9,445 nucleotides of DNA from Propionibacterium sp. GTDB taxonomy: Bacteria > Actinomycetota > Actinomycetes > Propionibacteriales > Propionibacteriaceae. Of this stretch, positions 1 to 7,492 are shown in pieces. Numbering within the stretch: the first letter of the stretch is position 1; every line of letters begins with the position of its first letter. A program made the position numbers and the translations under genes. The notes under the pieces are model-generated. The model was given only the letters and a program-made list of their open reading frames with translations, was not told the origin of the DNA and ran no database searches. The stretch covers positions 1 through 9,445 of the forward strand of contig JAAYZP010000413.1 of the NCBI GenBank assembly GCA_012514785.1. The letters run 5' to 3'.

Positions 1-1534
1 CCTGCTGGCCCCGTTTGGCGTCGGCACCGTCGACCAGGCCATGCTCGCCGCGCTCCGCGTCCGCCACGGGTCGCTTCGCCTGCTGGGGCTCGCCGGCAAG
101 GTTGTCGTCATCGATGAGATCCACGCCTACGATGCGTACATGAGCGTCATCATCGAGCGCCTCCTCGAGTGGCTCAGCAAGCTTGGCGTCAGCGTGATTC
201 TGCTCTCGGCGACGCTTCCGGCCGCCAGTCGGCGGCGGTTCCTGGAGGCATATGGGGCGACCGCTGTAGACGGGTGTCAATCACAAGCATACCCGCTCAT
301 CACCGTTGCGCGGCCGGGCGCCGAAGCGGACTGCATCGAGCCAGGGTCCTCAGCCGTCCGGAGGTCGATCGCCCTTGAGCTGATTCCCGCGGAGCAGTCA
401 TCGGCGATGGCCGCTGATGCGGCGGCGGCGGCGGCCGGCGCCGCCGTGGGCTGGGTGTGCGACACCGTCGCCTCGGCGCAGCAGGCGTTCAGGGAGGTGC
501 GCGGGGTTCTCGATGAGCTGTCACCCGATGCGCGACCGGAGGTCGTGCTCTACCACGCGCGCATGCTGGCGGGTGAGCGTCGGCGAGTCGAAGAGCAGGT
601 GTGGAATCTCGTCGGCGAGGGCGGCGCCAGGCCCCGTGGCTGCATCGTCGTGGCGACTCAGGTCGTCGAGCAGAGCCTCGACATCGACTTCGACTTCCTG
701 CTCACCGAGCTGGCGCCGGTCGACCTCCTGATCCAGCGGATCGGGCGGCTTCATCGGCACGAGAGGAGGCGGCCGCCGCACGTTGCGCGCCCGCTGTGTC
801 GGATGCTTCTGCCCGCGCGACTAGGCGGCGCCGAGCCGGCGTCGGCGATCGAGCGGGTCTACCAGTCGTTCATCCTCATCAAGACGCTCGCGGCCCTCTT
901 GGATAAAACCACGATCGACCTGCCGGAGGATGTGCGGCCTCTGGTCGAGTCGGTGTACGACGACGTGATGCCTGATGGCGCGACGCTTGAGCGAATCGGC
1001 GTCTCGGAGGAGACGGCTGGGGGCGCCTGGGCTGATCGGGAGTCCTCTCGGCAGGTCGCCGCTGATGCCGCGCGCAGGTTCGTTCTGGGACCTCCGCACG
1101 GTGACCGGTTTACGGCGGGCGAACGCGTCGAGCCGCTCCCTGACGACGATGAGGTCCTCGAGCGACACTCGATTATCGGCGCCCAGACGCGTCTCAGCGG
1201 CCCGTCGGCGCGGATCGTGTTCGTGGAGCACGACGACGTGCGGCTGCGCGACGATTCTGTCGTCATGCGAGATGCGCGATTGCATGACGAGCTGGCCCGC
1301 GAGCTGCTCGATCGCGGTGTTTCCATCTCGCACAACGCGATGCTCGACCACATCCAGTCCGGGCATCTCGGTCGGCAGCCCAAGTCGTTCTCGAGGACGC
1401 CGTCGCTGCGGAGTTACACGCTGCTGCGCACGGTCGAGGGCGTGTATGAATGGCAGGCCAAAGGCCGCGCCTATCGACTCACGATAGACGAAGAGTACGG
1501 TGTGGTGATCGAGGAGGTGGATGGTGTCCAGTGA
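1..1534 (+). CDS. cas3: CRISPR-associated helicase/nuclease Cas3, C-terminal part (5' truncated by window)
   Basis: This is the effector that Cascade recruits to a bound target. Cas3 unwinds and degrades the non-target DNA strand using ATP. The frame is open from base 2, so the true start lies outside the window; about 510 residues are present, roughly half of a usual type I-E Cas3. Visible superfamily 2 helicase motifs are the Walker B/DEIH box (nt 113-124, in VVIDEIHAYD), motif III SAT (206-214), motif V in VATQVVEQSLDID (650-688), and motif VI QRIGRLHRH (734-760). The Cas3 C-terminal domain follows to the TGA at 1532-1534. The HD nuclease domain and Walker A are presumed upstream and cannot be checked. 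The stop overlaps the casA GTG start by 4 bp (GTGA), which indicates coupling. No frameshift is seen. The ATG at 41 is internal, because the reading frame upstream of it (LLAPFGVGTVDQ) is already Cas3-like. Confidence 0.97.
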   Translation, partial: LLAPFGVGTVDQAMLAALRVRHGSLRLLGLAGKVVVIDEIHAYDAYMSVIIERLLEWLSKLGVSVILLSATLPAASRRRFLEAYGATAVDGCQSQAYPLITVARPGAEADCIEPGSSAVRRSIALELIPAEQSSAMAADAAAAAAGAAVGWVCDTVASAQQAFREVRGVLDELSPDARPEVVLYHARMLAGERRRVEEQVWNLVGEGGARPRGCIVVATQVVEQSLDIDFDFLLTELAPVDLLIQRIGRLHRHERRRPPHVARPLCRMLLPARLGGAEPASAIERVYQSFILIKTLAALLDKTTIDLPEDVRPLVESVYDDVMPDGATLERIGVSEETAGGAWADRESSRQVAADAARRFVLGPPHGDRFTAGERVEPLPDDDEVLERHSIIGAQTRLSGPSARIVFVEHDDVRLRDDSVVMRDARLHDELARELLDRGVSISHNAMLDHIQSGHLGRQPKSFSRTPSLRSYTLLRTVEGVYEWQAKGRAYRLTIDEEYGVVIEEVDGVQ

Positions 1535-3150
1535 GTGAGAATCAGCAGCATATCGACGGTGGTTTCGATCTTCTCCGCGAGCCATGGATCACGTGCGTCA
1601 CTGTCGGCGGTGGCGTTGACGACCTCGGCATCGAGGAACTCCTTGAGAGAGCGCATGAGCTGAGCGAGATCGTCGATCCGTCGCCACTTGTGGTGGCCAG
1701 CATCATGAGGCTTCTGGAGGCCGTGCTGCTCTCGGCGCTGGCGATCGATGCGGAGGACGATTGGCTTGATCTCTGGGAGGCCGGTCGGTTCGACGCTGCC
1801 GCTATGGCAGCGGTGCGGGAGTGTTGTGAGGGTCGAATGGACCTCTTCAGCGGTCAGCGGCCGTTCTACCAGTCGCGCGACATCGAAGTGACGGGCAAAC
1901 AGGAGCGCCAGAAGAGCGTCGGCTATCTGTTCCCCGACGTAGCCACCCGTACTGCTGTCGTGCACTACGCCCACGCCGCGGAGGATTCGCATGCGTTTTG
2001 CCCGGTCTGTTGCGCCAAGGGCCTGACGATGCTGCCCCCCTTTGCGACCTCGGGTGGTCGGACCTTTACGCCATCTATCAACAGAGTGCCGCCCACGTAC
2101 GTGTTCCCGCTCGGCGAGAACCTCTTCAGGACGCTCCTGCTCAACTACGTGCTCCCTGATGCCCGGCCGCCTGAGGCGCGCGTTCCAGACCCGGGCCCGA
2201 TCTGGGCGGGTGACGGGGTCGTCGGCCACAAGGAGGAGCGCGTCTCGGTCGGCTTCATCGAGAGCCTCACCTGGCAGCCGCGACGGGTGCGCCTGCTGGC
2301 GCCCTTCTCGTCCGGCGCTTGCACGCGGTGCGGCCGCGTGTCGGATCGTCTGGTTTGCCGCATGGTTTTCGACCCAGGGCTCTCGAGGCCCAAGGACGCT
2401 GCTCCTTGGATCGACCGTTGGGCTGCCTACACGTGGCAAAAGGATAAGACCGGAAAGACCAGCGGTCGCCCAGAGCCAATGCGGCCTAAGGAGGAACGGC
2501 AGACGTGGCGAGACGCGGATGCGCTCTTCCTCGCGCGCGTGCCCGATGCCGAGGTGGGTTCACGTGGACGTGCCGCGCGACCGGTGATCGTCAATCAGGT
2601 CGCCAGGCTTGCAGGAGAGGTCCGCCGCTGTGGGCTAGCGGCGGCTTCGACCGCGCGATTCGTTGCCGTTGGCATTCGCACCAGCAAGATGAAAGTCTTC
2701 GAGTGGCGCCTCGATCGCTTCGAGTTTCCCGTGAGCGTTCTCGACTCCGCTGCGGCGGGGCTGGTGATGCGTGCTCTCCGCCATGCGGAGACAGGAGGCA
2801 AAGAGATCGGCACTGCGCTGCTGCGGTTGCACCCCGGCGCCGAGCGCGAAAGCCCTTCGTGGACCGACATCCGCGCCGCCATGGCCGATGCGACCGGCGC
2901 GGCGGCGCGAGAGTACTGGGCCGCTCTCGAGCCCAAGTTCCGCTCGCGAATCTTCGACGAGAGGCTCGCCGATCATGAGGAAGCGCAGGCGGCTTGGCTG
3001 GCTGAGTGGATCTCCGTGGTCCGCGCGACTGCTGTGAGCGTGCTCGAGCGAGTGCTGAGCGCCGGTGACGACACGGCAGACGGGCTGCGACGCCAAGAGG
3101 CGGCGCGCCATGCTCTCTATTCACGGCTCAAGAAGGGAGGGGTCGTTTGA
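1531..3150 (+). CDS. casA: Cascade large subunit CasA/Cse1 (Cas8e)
   Basis: This is the large subunit of type I-E Cascade. In characterised systems it reads the PAM, starts target unwinding and recruits Cas3. The GTG at 1531 is chosen because it gives the family N-terminus (FDLLREPWI, residues 12-20) and a 4-bp overlap with the cas3 stop. A GAGGAGG lies at 1511-1517, rather far upstream (13 nt). An in-frame ATG at 1450 would add 27 Arg-rich residues that merely mirror cas3. The product is 539 aa, close to the E. coli protein (about 500). Family-like segments include SPLVVASIMRLLEAVL (51-66), RPFYQSRD, CPVCCAKGL (from residue 157), PSINRVPPTYVFP and LFRTLLLNYVLPD. A second Cys pair, C264-x2-C267, may join C157/C160 in a zinc site; that is my inference. 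The protein ends in an Ala/Arg-rich helical region, as expected for the C-terminal bundle. Confidence 0.96.
   Translation: MSENQQHIDGGFDLLREPWITCVTVGGGVDDLGIEELLERAHELSEIVDPSPLVVASIMRLLEAVLLSALAIDAEDDWLDLWEAGRFDAAAMAAVRECCEGRMDLFSGQRPFYQSRDIEVTGKQERQKSVGYLFPDVATRTAVVHYAHAAEDSHAFCPVCCAKGLTMLPPFATSGGRTFTPSINRVPPTYVFPLGENLFRTLLLNYVLPDARPPEARVPDPGPIWAGDGVVGHKEERVSVGFIESLTWQPRRVRLLAPFSSGACTRCGRVSDRLVCRMVFDPGLSRPKDAAPWIDRWAAYTWQKDKTGKTSGRPEPMRPKEERQTWRDADALFLARVPDAEVGSRGRAARPVIVNQVARLAGEVRRCGLAAASTARFVAVGIRTSKMKVFEWRLDRFEFPVSVLDSAAAGLVMRALRHAETGGKEIGTALLRLHPGAERESPSWTDIRAAMADATGAAAREYWAALEPKFRSRIFDERLADHEEAQAAWLAEWISVVRATAVSVLERVLSAGDDTADGLRRQEAARHALYSRLKKGGVV
3133..3140 (+). promoter_or_regulatory. 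Ribosome binding site of casB
   Basis: AAGGGAGG lies inside the last codons of casA, 9 nt before the ATG at 3150. It supports that ATG over the TTG at 3147, which would add only one residue. Confidence 0.6.
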
Positions 3151-3716
3151 TGTCCACCGACACCACCATGACTCCGGTCGACGAGTTCGTTGCGAAGCTG
3201 GAGGCACTGACCCGGCGCGATGCTTCGCGAGGCGATCTCGCGAGACTGCGGCGATGCGCCGGGCGCTCTCTGGCCGAGTGTCCGGAGGTGTACCAGCTCT
3301 TCTACCGCCTTCTGCCTTATGTGGTGCGTGGCGACGACCGCGAAGAGGAGCGCTACTTCCTGGTGGCGACGCTGTTTGCTCTTAACCCCAGGTCGTCTGG
3401 CGCGCGTGATTTCGGGGCGAGCATGGCGGCCGTCGCCGGCTCTCGCGGGGCCGGTCGCGAGGGAATCGACAGACGCATGGCGGTCTTGCTCGACGCGCCT
3501 GCCGAGGATCTCGCCTTTCGCCTCCGTCAGTTGGTGGCTCTTGCAGACTCGGCGGAGATAGGCATCGGCTGGCGGTCGCTGCTCAGCGACATCTTGTGGT
3601 GGAGCCACCCCGCTCGTCGGGTGCAGAGACGATGGGCGCGGAGCTACTTCGGGGCCAGATTCTCCCCCGCTCCAGGCGAGACAACTTCAGTGACGAACAG
3701 CGAAAGTGAGGCCTGA
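3150..3716 (+). CDS. casB: Cascade small subunit CasB/Cse2 (Cas11)
   Basis: This is the small, mostly helical subunit; two copies form the belly of type I-E Cascade and help hold the displaced DNA strand. The ATG at 3150 shares one base with the casA stop (TGATG) and has a good ribosome site. The product is 188 aa; E. coli Cse2 is about 160. Conserved-looking blocks are RGDLARLRRCAG (27-38), VYQLFYRLLPYVV (48-59), YFLVATLFALNP (69-80), a central LLDAPAEDLAFRLRQLVAL (113-131), and IGWRSLLSDILWWSHPARRVQRRWAR split over 139-164. The many Arg residues suit nucleic-acid contact. The last 20 residues or so are Ser/Thr/Glu rich and probably disordered. The family is poorly conserved, so the call rests on these blocks plus position between casA and casC, which is diagnostic. 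Confidence 0.95.
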   Translation: MSTDTTMTPVDEFVAKLEALTRRDASRGDLARLRRCAGRSLAECPEVYQLFYRLLPYVVRGDDREEERYFLVATLFALNPRSSGARDFGASMAAVAGSRGAGREGIDRRMAVLLDAPAEDLAFRLRQLVALADSAEIGIGWRSLLSDILWWSHPARRVQRRWARSYFGARFSPAPGETTSVTNSESEA

Positions 3717-3719
3717 CGC

Positions 3720-4880
3720 ATGCTCGTGCAGATCCACATGATTCAGAACCACGCTCCGTCGAACCTGAACCGCGACGACACGGGCAGCCCCAAGGAGGCC
3801 GTCTTTGGAGGCACGAACCGAGCCCGTATCTCCAGCCAGTGCCTGAAGCGCTCGATTCGGCAGTCCGAGGTCTTTCGTGAGTCGATGGGCGAGGGCGACT
3901 ACCTTGGCGTACGAACCCGTCGCATGCCGCTCAAGCTCGCGGCCGTCCTCAAGGATAGGGGCGTGCCCGAAGACGTGGCTGAAGCCATCATGCGCAAGGC
4001 GACCATCTTCGGCCGCGGCAAAGACAAAGACAAAGACCAAGAGAGCGAAGGCGGGATGAAGCGCCGGAGCAAAGAGGGCGAAGACGGGATGACGCGCCAG
4101 CTCATTTTCCTTGGCAAGGATGAGCTGGCCGGGCTCGCCGATCAGCTTCTCGAGCTTTACGAGTCCGGCCCCGAAGAGTTCGCGAAGATGAAGCAGGACG
4201 AGCTCGAGAAGCGGGTCAAGAGCGCCTTGCCGCGCTCCGTGGATATCGCGCTCTTTGGCCGCATGACGACGTCGGCAACCTTCGAGGATGTGCAGGCGTC
4301 GGCGCAGGTCGCGCACGCCATCTCGACGACGAGGGTCGAGCATCAGTTCGACTACTTCACCGCCGTCGATGACCTCAAGACCGAGGCCGACGACGACCGT
4401 GGTGCGGGCATGATCAGCGATGTCGAGTTCAACTCGGCGACCTACTACAAGTACTTCGCAGTGGACTTCTCCGCCTTGACCGAGAACCTGGGCGGTGATG
4501 TAGAGACAGCTCGCCGTAGCGTCGTGGCGTTCCTCCGTGCTGCCGCGCTGGCCACGCCGACGGGCAAGCAGAACACATTCGCGGCGCATAACCCGCCCGA
4601 TGCGATCCTCATCGAGGTCAGCGCGTCGCATATTCCCGTGAACTACGCCAATGCGTTCGTCGATCCCGTCCGCGCCGCGGCCGGCGTAGACGTCGTCAAG
4701 ACGAGTGTGCAGCGCCTCTCTGAGTACTCGGAGGAAGTGAACCGCGCCTACGGGCTCGTCCGTGAGCGGGCAGCGTTGACGACGCGCGGGATGGCTATCG
4801 AGGGAGCCGAGTCGATCGGCACCCTCGAGGCGCTCACTGAATGGATGAGCGCGAAGCTGGCTGGCGCGTCGCAGGCGTGA
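3720..4880 (+). CDS. casC: Cascade backbone subunit CasC/Cse4 (Cas7e)
   Basis: This subunit polymerises (six copies in E. coli Cascade) along the crRNA spacer to form the backbone that presents it for pairing. The ATG at 3720 follows the casB stop by 3 bp, with GAGG at 3708-3711 as a modest ribosome site. The product is 386 aa, against 363 in E. coli. The N-terminus carries the family signature: IQNHAPSNLNRDDTGSPKEA (8-27) and GGTNRARISSQCLKRSIR (30-47). Later blocks are VDIALFGRMTTSATF (174-188), VAHAISTTRVEHQFDYFTAV (198-217), ENLGG (255-259), TGKQNTFAAHNPPDAILIEV (281-300) and a C-terminal YGLV. Residues 99-125 form a highly charged insert (GKDKDKDQESEGG and onward) within the variable thumb region. 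It accounts for much of the extra length and is probably a flexible linker. No defect is seen. Confidence 0.98.
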   Translation: MLVQIHMIQNHAPSNLNRDDTGSPKEAVFGGTNRARISSQCLKRSIRQSEVFRESMGEGDYLGVRTRRMPLKLAAVLKDRGVPEDVAEAIMRKATIFGRGKDKDKDQESEGGMKRRSKEGEDGMTRQLIFLGKDELAGLADQLLELYESGPEEFAKMKQDELEKRVKSALPRSVDIALFGRMTTSATFEDVQASAQVAHAISTTRVEHQFDYFTAVDDLKTEADDDRGAGMISDVEFNSATYYKYFAVDFSALTENLGGDVETARRSVVAFLRAAALATPTGKQNTFAAHNPPDAILIEVSASHIPVNYANAFVDPVRAAAGVDVVKTSVQRLSEYSEEVNRAYGLVRERAALTTRGMAIEGAESIGTLEALTEWMSAKLAGASQA

Positions 4881-4885
4881 TCGCC

Positions 4886-5644
4886 ATGGCGACTCCGCAA
4901 GTGCTCGCACTGCGTCTTGAGGCGCCGCTGCAATCCTGGGGCGACAACGCCAGGTGGAGCATCCGGGGCACGCGGCCGGAGCCGACGCTCTCCGGCGTAC
5001 TTGGGCTGTTGGCTGCCTCGAGCGGGTGGCGGCTCGACGATGACGGCGACCGGCGTGTCGCCGAACTGGCGAGGCGTGTGCGATTCGGCGTCCGTGCCGA
5101 CCGCGAGGGTGTGTCTCTGCGCGACTACCACACCATCGGGGGTTCGCACAGCGGGCGCGAGACGCCGTGGACCGGGCTACTCACGGCCGAGGGCAAGATC
5201 AAGCGGACCACCGCGAATACCCCACCGCATACCGAGGTGTCGGAGCGCGGTTATCTCTGCGACGCCTGTTTTCTGGTGATGCTCGAGGCGGATGAGGCGA
5301 CGCTGGAGGAGCTGGAGGCTGCCGTGCGCCGGCCGGTCTGGCCGCCGTTCTTCGGCAGGAAGGCATGCGTGCCGGCTGCTCCTATCTATCCCGCGCTGCC
5401 GGGCGTTTCGAGTCGCGTGGCCGGCTCACTCATCGATGCAATCGCCGCCTTTCCCTGGCTTGGTCGAGAGTCAGACAAACCGCGTGAACGGCTCCGGGTG
5501 GTGGTGGACGAGGCGGCTGGCGCCACTGAAGGGCTGCGCTCCTTGCGGCACGATGTGCCTCAGTCGTTCCGACACCGGCGTTTTTCTCACCGGTACGTTC
5601 GTGAATTCACCGTAGCGACCGTCAGGCCGCGGACGGAGGCGTGA
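4886..5644 (+). CDS. casD: Cascade subunit CasD (Cas5e)
   Basis: Cas5e binds the 8-nt 5' handle of the crRNA and caps the foot of Cascade next to CasA. I chose the ATG at 4886, 5 bp after the casC stop, because GCAGG at 4871-4875 sits 10 nt upstream. A GTG at 4877 in the same frame would add three residues and give a GTGA overlap with casC, so it remains possible. The product from the ATG is 252 aa (E. coli 224). Family blocks are LRLEAPLQSWG (9-19), RPEPTLSGVLGLLAASSGW (30-48), LRDYHTIGG (78-86), YLCDACFLVMLE (123-134), PVWPPFFGRKACVPAAPIYP (150-169) and a C-terminal RHDVPQSF..RRFSHRYVRE (221-240). The SGVLGLLA helix and FxGRKxC-type loop are typical of Cas5e. All appear intact. Confidence 0.96.
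   Translation: MATPQVLALRLEAPLQSWGDNARWSIRGTRPEPTLSGVLGLLAASSGWRLDDDGDRRVAELARRVRFGVRADREGVSLRDYHTIGGSHSGRETPWTGLLTAEGKIKRTTANTPPHTEVSERGYLCDACFLVMLEADEATLEELEAAVRRPVWPPFFGRKACVPAAPIYPALPGVSSRVAGSLIDAIAAFPWLGRESDKPRERLRVVVDEAAGATEGLRSLRHDVPQSFRHRRFSHRYVREFTVATVRPRTEA
5635..5639 (+). promoter_or_regulatory. Ribosome binding site deciding the casE start
   Basis: GGAGG lies 7 nt before the ATG at 5647 but only 1 nt before the alternative GTG at 5641. It therefore favours the ATG, which also gives the expected MYIS N-terminus. Confidence 0.7.
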
Positions 5645-5646
5645 CC

Positions 5647-6273
5647 ATGTACATCTCACTCCTCGAGATAGATCCACGATCGCATGTGGCTCGCACGTGG
5701 CTTGGGAATCCGTACCGTGTGCATCAGCGGCTCCTCATGGCGTTCCCCGACGCGGATCCAGGCCGAGTCCTGTTTCGCATCGAGGATGAATGGGCGCCGC
5801 CGCGCATCATCGTGCAGTGCGAAGCTGAGGCTAGATGGGACGCTGCTTTCGAGGATCTCAGGGTACTCGCGTCCCGGATCCAGCAGAAGGTGCTGAGCCT
5901 GAACGTTGCGGTCGGCGACGAATTGCGATTCCGACTGCGCGCCAATCCCACCAAGCGCCTTATGGCGGGCTGTCCGGGCAAGAGGGTTGACGGGGCCCGG
6001 GTGGGGCTGTTCAAAGAGGAGGATCAGCTCACCTGGATGGAGCGCAAGGCGAGCTCTGCGGGCTTTGAGCTCCTGTCTGTCGCAATGCGTCCGCTGGGCA
6101 CGGTCGTCAGCCGCAAGAACCCCGCGAAGGACCGCGGGAGGCAGTCACATCTCGCAGTCCAGTTCGATGGCCGCCTCCGGGTGACAGAGCCGCGTGAGCT
6201 GGAGGCGGCGGTTCGCTGTGGCATCGGCAGCGCCAAGGCGTACGGCTTCGGGCTGTTGTCGCTGGCGCGGTAG
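5647..6273 (+). CDS. casE: crRNA-processing endoribonuclease CasE/Cse3 (Cas6e)
   Basis: Cas6e cuts the array transcript at the 3' base of each repeat hairpin, stays bound to the product, and forms the head of Cascade. The ATG at 5647 gives 208 aa (E. coli about 199) starting MYISLLEIDPRSH. The catalytic histidine of the family is seen as His26 in PYRVHQRL (22-29), at exactly the usual number, with Tyr23 beside it. RFRLRANPTKR (94-104) matches the conserved central block. The C-terminal glycine-rich loop is GIGSAKAYGFGLL (192-204); families often have Arg or Lys where Ser195 stands. A basic stretch (residues 154-166, SRKNPAKDRGRQS) may touch the RNA hairpin; this is inferred. The casD stop lies 2 bp upstream and cas1 begins 6 bp downstream. 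Confidence 0.97.
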   Translation: MYISLLEIDPRSHVARTWLGNPYRVHQRLLMAFPDADPGRVLFRIEDEWAPPRIIVQCEAEARWDAAFEDLRVLASRIQQKVLSLNVAVGDELRFRLRANPTKRLMAGCPGKRVDGARVGLFKEEDQLTWMERKASSAGFELLSVAMRPLGTVVSRKNPAKDRGRQSHLAVQFDGRLRVTEPRELEAAVRCGIGSAKAYGFGLLSLAR

Positions 6274-6279
6274 CCCGGA

Positions 6280-7242
6280 ATGGACGACCTGCACAAGCTG
6301 CCTCGCTTCCAGGACTCCTTGAGCTTCGTCTACCTGGAGCAGGGTCGCATCGACCAGCACGAGAAGGCCATCGCGTTCCACGACAAGGGCGGCGTGACCC
6401 CCATTCCCGTCGCTTCGACTACGGTCTTGCTGCTGGGGCCCGGCACGCGCATTACGCATGCCGCGATGCGCACGATCGCTGAGAACAACGCCTTGGTGGA
6501 GTGGGTCGGCGAGCACGCTGTGCGCTGCTATGCCGCGGGGATGGGCGGCACGAGAAGCAGCAGCGCTCTTCTTCATCAGGCCGCCCTGGCGTGCGACCCG
6601 AAGCGACGCATCGAGGTGGTGCGTCGCATGTATCGACTGAGGTTCAAGGAGGATGTGGATCCTGCGCTGACGATCCAGCAGCTTCGGGGCAAGGAGGGCG
6701 CTCGCGTGAGAAGCTGCTACGCGCAGATGAGCAAGGTCACCCGAGTGCCGTGGAGTCGACGCAGTTACGACCGCGGCAACTGGGATGCCGCCGACCCCGT
6801 CAATCAGGCACTCTCCGTCGCAAACTCATGCTTGTACGGCGTGTGCCACGCGGCGATCCTGTCTCTTGGCTACAGCCCCGCGATCGGCTTCATCCACACG
6901 GGCAAGCAGCTCTCCTTCGTGTACGACGTGGCCGACTTCTACAAGACGGAGCTGACCATCCCGATGGCGTTCTACGCGGCCAAGCTGGGCATCCGCGATC
7001 TTGGACGCTCCACCCGTCTTCTGTGTCGTGACGCCTTCCGAAAGACGCGCCTGCTCAAGCGCATCGTTCCCGACATCAGGGAGGCACTCGGCAAATCAGC
7101 GGAGGGTGATACCGAGTTCGAGGTTGACTACGACCCCGCTCTGCCGACCGAGCTGTGGGAGCCGCCAGACGGGCCGGACGGAGGTGAGCAGGGCATTGGT
7201 GATCCTCTTCCTGAAGCGAGCCGATCCGAGTCTGAGGGGTGA
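6280..7242 (+). CDS. cas1: CRISPR integrase Cas1 (type I-E)
   Basis: Cas1 is the catalytic subunit of the Cas1-Cas2 complex, which inserts new spacers at the leader-proximal repeat. The ATG at 6280, 6 bp after casE, has no strong ribosome site, so coupling is likely. The product is 320 aa (E. coli 305). Aligned by eye to E. coli Cas1 (E141, H208, D218, D221), the metal ligands are Glu139 (GKEGARVR), His206 (GFIHTGK), Asp216 and Asp219 (SFVYDVADFYK), with identical spacing. Further family blocks are LLGPGTRITHAA (51-62), VEWVGEHAVRCYAAG (73-87), NQALSVANSCLYGVCHAAIL (175-194) and RLLCRDAFRKT (246-256). Residues from about 275 form an acidic, Pro/Gly/Ser-rich tail ending SRSESEG, probably disordered, and the DNA for its end also encodes the start of cas2. 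Confidence 0.98.
   Translation: MDDLHKLPRFQDSLSFVYLEQGRIDQHEKAIAFHDKGGVTPIPVASTTVLLLGPGTRITHAAMRTIAENNALVEWVGEHAVRCYAAGMGGTRSSSALLHQAALACDPKRRIEVVRRMYRLRFKEDVDPALTIQQLRGKEGARVRSCYAQMSKVTRVPWSRRSYDRGNWDAADPVNQALSVANSCLYGVCHAAILSLGYSPAIGFIHTGKQLSFVYDVADFYKTELTIPMAFYAAKLGIRDLGRSTRLLCRDAFRKTRLLKRIVPDIREALGKSAEGDTEFEVDYDPALPTELWEPPDGPDGGEQGIGDPLPEASRSESEG
7180..7187 (+). promoter_or_regulatory. Ribosome binding site of cas2, inside cas1
   Basis: GGAGGTGA is a full match to the consensus anti-Shine-Dalgarno pairing and lies within the cas1 coding region. Its core GGAGG ends 11 nt before the TTG at 7196 and 14 nt before the GTG at 7199. A GTG at 7184 lies within the site itself, so it is a poor start. 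Confidence 0.65.
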
Positions 7243-7489
7243 GCTTTCGCGCTGGATGATCGAGCCGCAGGCCGGCGTCTTCGTGGGCAACATCTCCGCG
7301 CTCGTCCGCGACAAGCTCTGGGACTACGTCCGTGAGGAGGCTCCGCAGGCCGGCGCAATGATGCTCTACGGCGCGCAGACGGAGCAGGGCTTCACAGTGC
7401 GTTGCGCGGGTGATGACACCAGGCGACCACGCGACTTCGACGGTCTGACTCTGGTGGAGTACGCTCGCGAGCCAATCCCCGGGAGGTAG
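7196..7489 (+). CDS. cas2: CRISPR adaptation protein Cas2 (type I-E, Cas2e)
   Basis: Cas2 is the dimeric scaffold that bridges two Cas1 dimers during spacer integration. No ATG start fits. The TTG at 7196 gives MVILFLKRADPSLRGELSRW, matching the family N-terminus in length, and a consensus ribosome site lies upstream. GTG codons at 7199 and 7184 are alternatives that change length by -1 or +4 residues. The product is 97 aa (E. coli 94). Typical Cas2e blocks are PSLRGELSRWMIEPQAGVFV, GNISALVRDKLWDYV, the central strand AGAMMLYGAQTEQGFTVRC, and DFDGLTLVEY near the end. The frame is open upstream to 7001, but that part is a shadow of cas1. The start overlaps cas1 by 47 bp out of frame, and the TAG stop at 7487-7489 is 39 bp before the array. 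Confidence 0.95.
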   Translation: MVILFLKRADPSLRGELSRWMIEPQAGVFVGNISALVRDKLWDYVREEAPQAGAMMLYGAQTEQGFTVRCAGDDTRRPRDFDGLTLVEYAREPIPGR

Positions 7490-7492
7490 TAT
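7487..7492 (+). promoter_or_regulatory. Possible -10 element for the array (weak)
   Basis: TAGTAT fits the TAnnnT form of -10 elements in high-GC bacteria and overlaps the cas2 stop codon. It would start transcription near 7499, inside the leader. No recognisable -35 hexamer is found 16-19 bp upstream, so this is tentative; read-through from the cas operon is the alternative. Confidence 0.25.

Noticed and set aside
1450..1530. Upstream in-frame ATG as casA start.
   Set aside because: It would overlap cas3 by 85 bp and add an Arg-rich segment unlike any CasA N-terminus. GTG at 1531 gives the expected start and a GTGA junction.
821..1585. Minus-strand open frame opposite the 3' end of cas3.
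   Set aside because: It is an antisense shadow in GC-rich coding DNA. The + strand frame carries the real protein.
1471..2439. Minus-strand open frame of about 322 codons opposite casA.
   Set aside because: It is Arg/His/Pro rich in the way antisense frames are, with no recognisable domain, and lies fully within casA.
3687..4910. Minus-strand open frame of about 407 codons opposite casC.
   Set aside because: It mirrors casC almost end to end, as expected in GC-rich DNA, and resembles no family I know. CasC on the + strand is unambiguous.
6844..6849. A possible loss of the Cas1 catalytic Glu (His in GVCHAAI where E. coli has Glu).
   Set aside because: Counting residues shows E. coli E141 aligns with Glu139 in GKEGARVR, which is intact. 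The His lies at a non-catalytic position.
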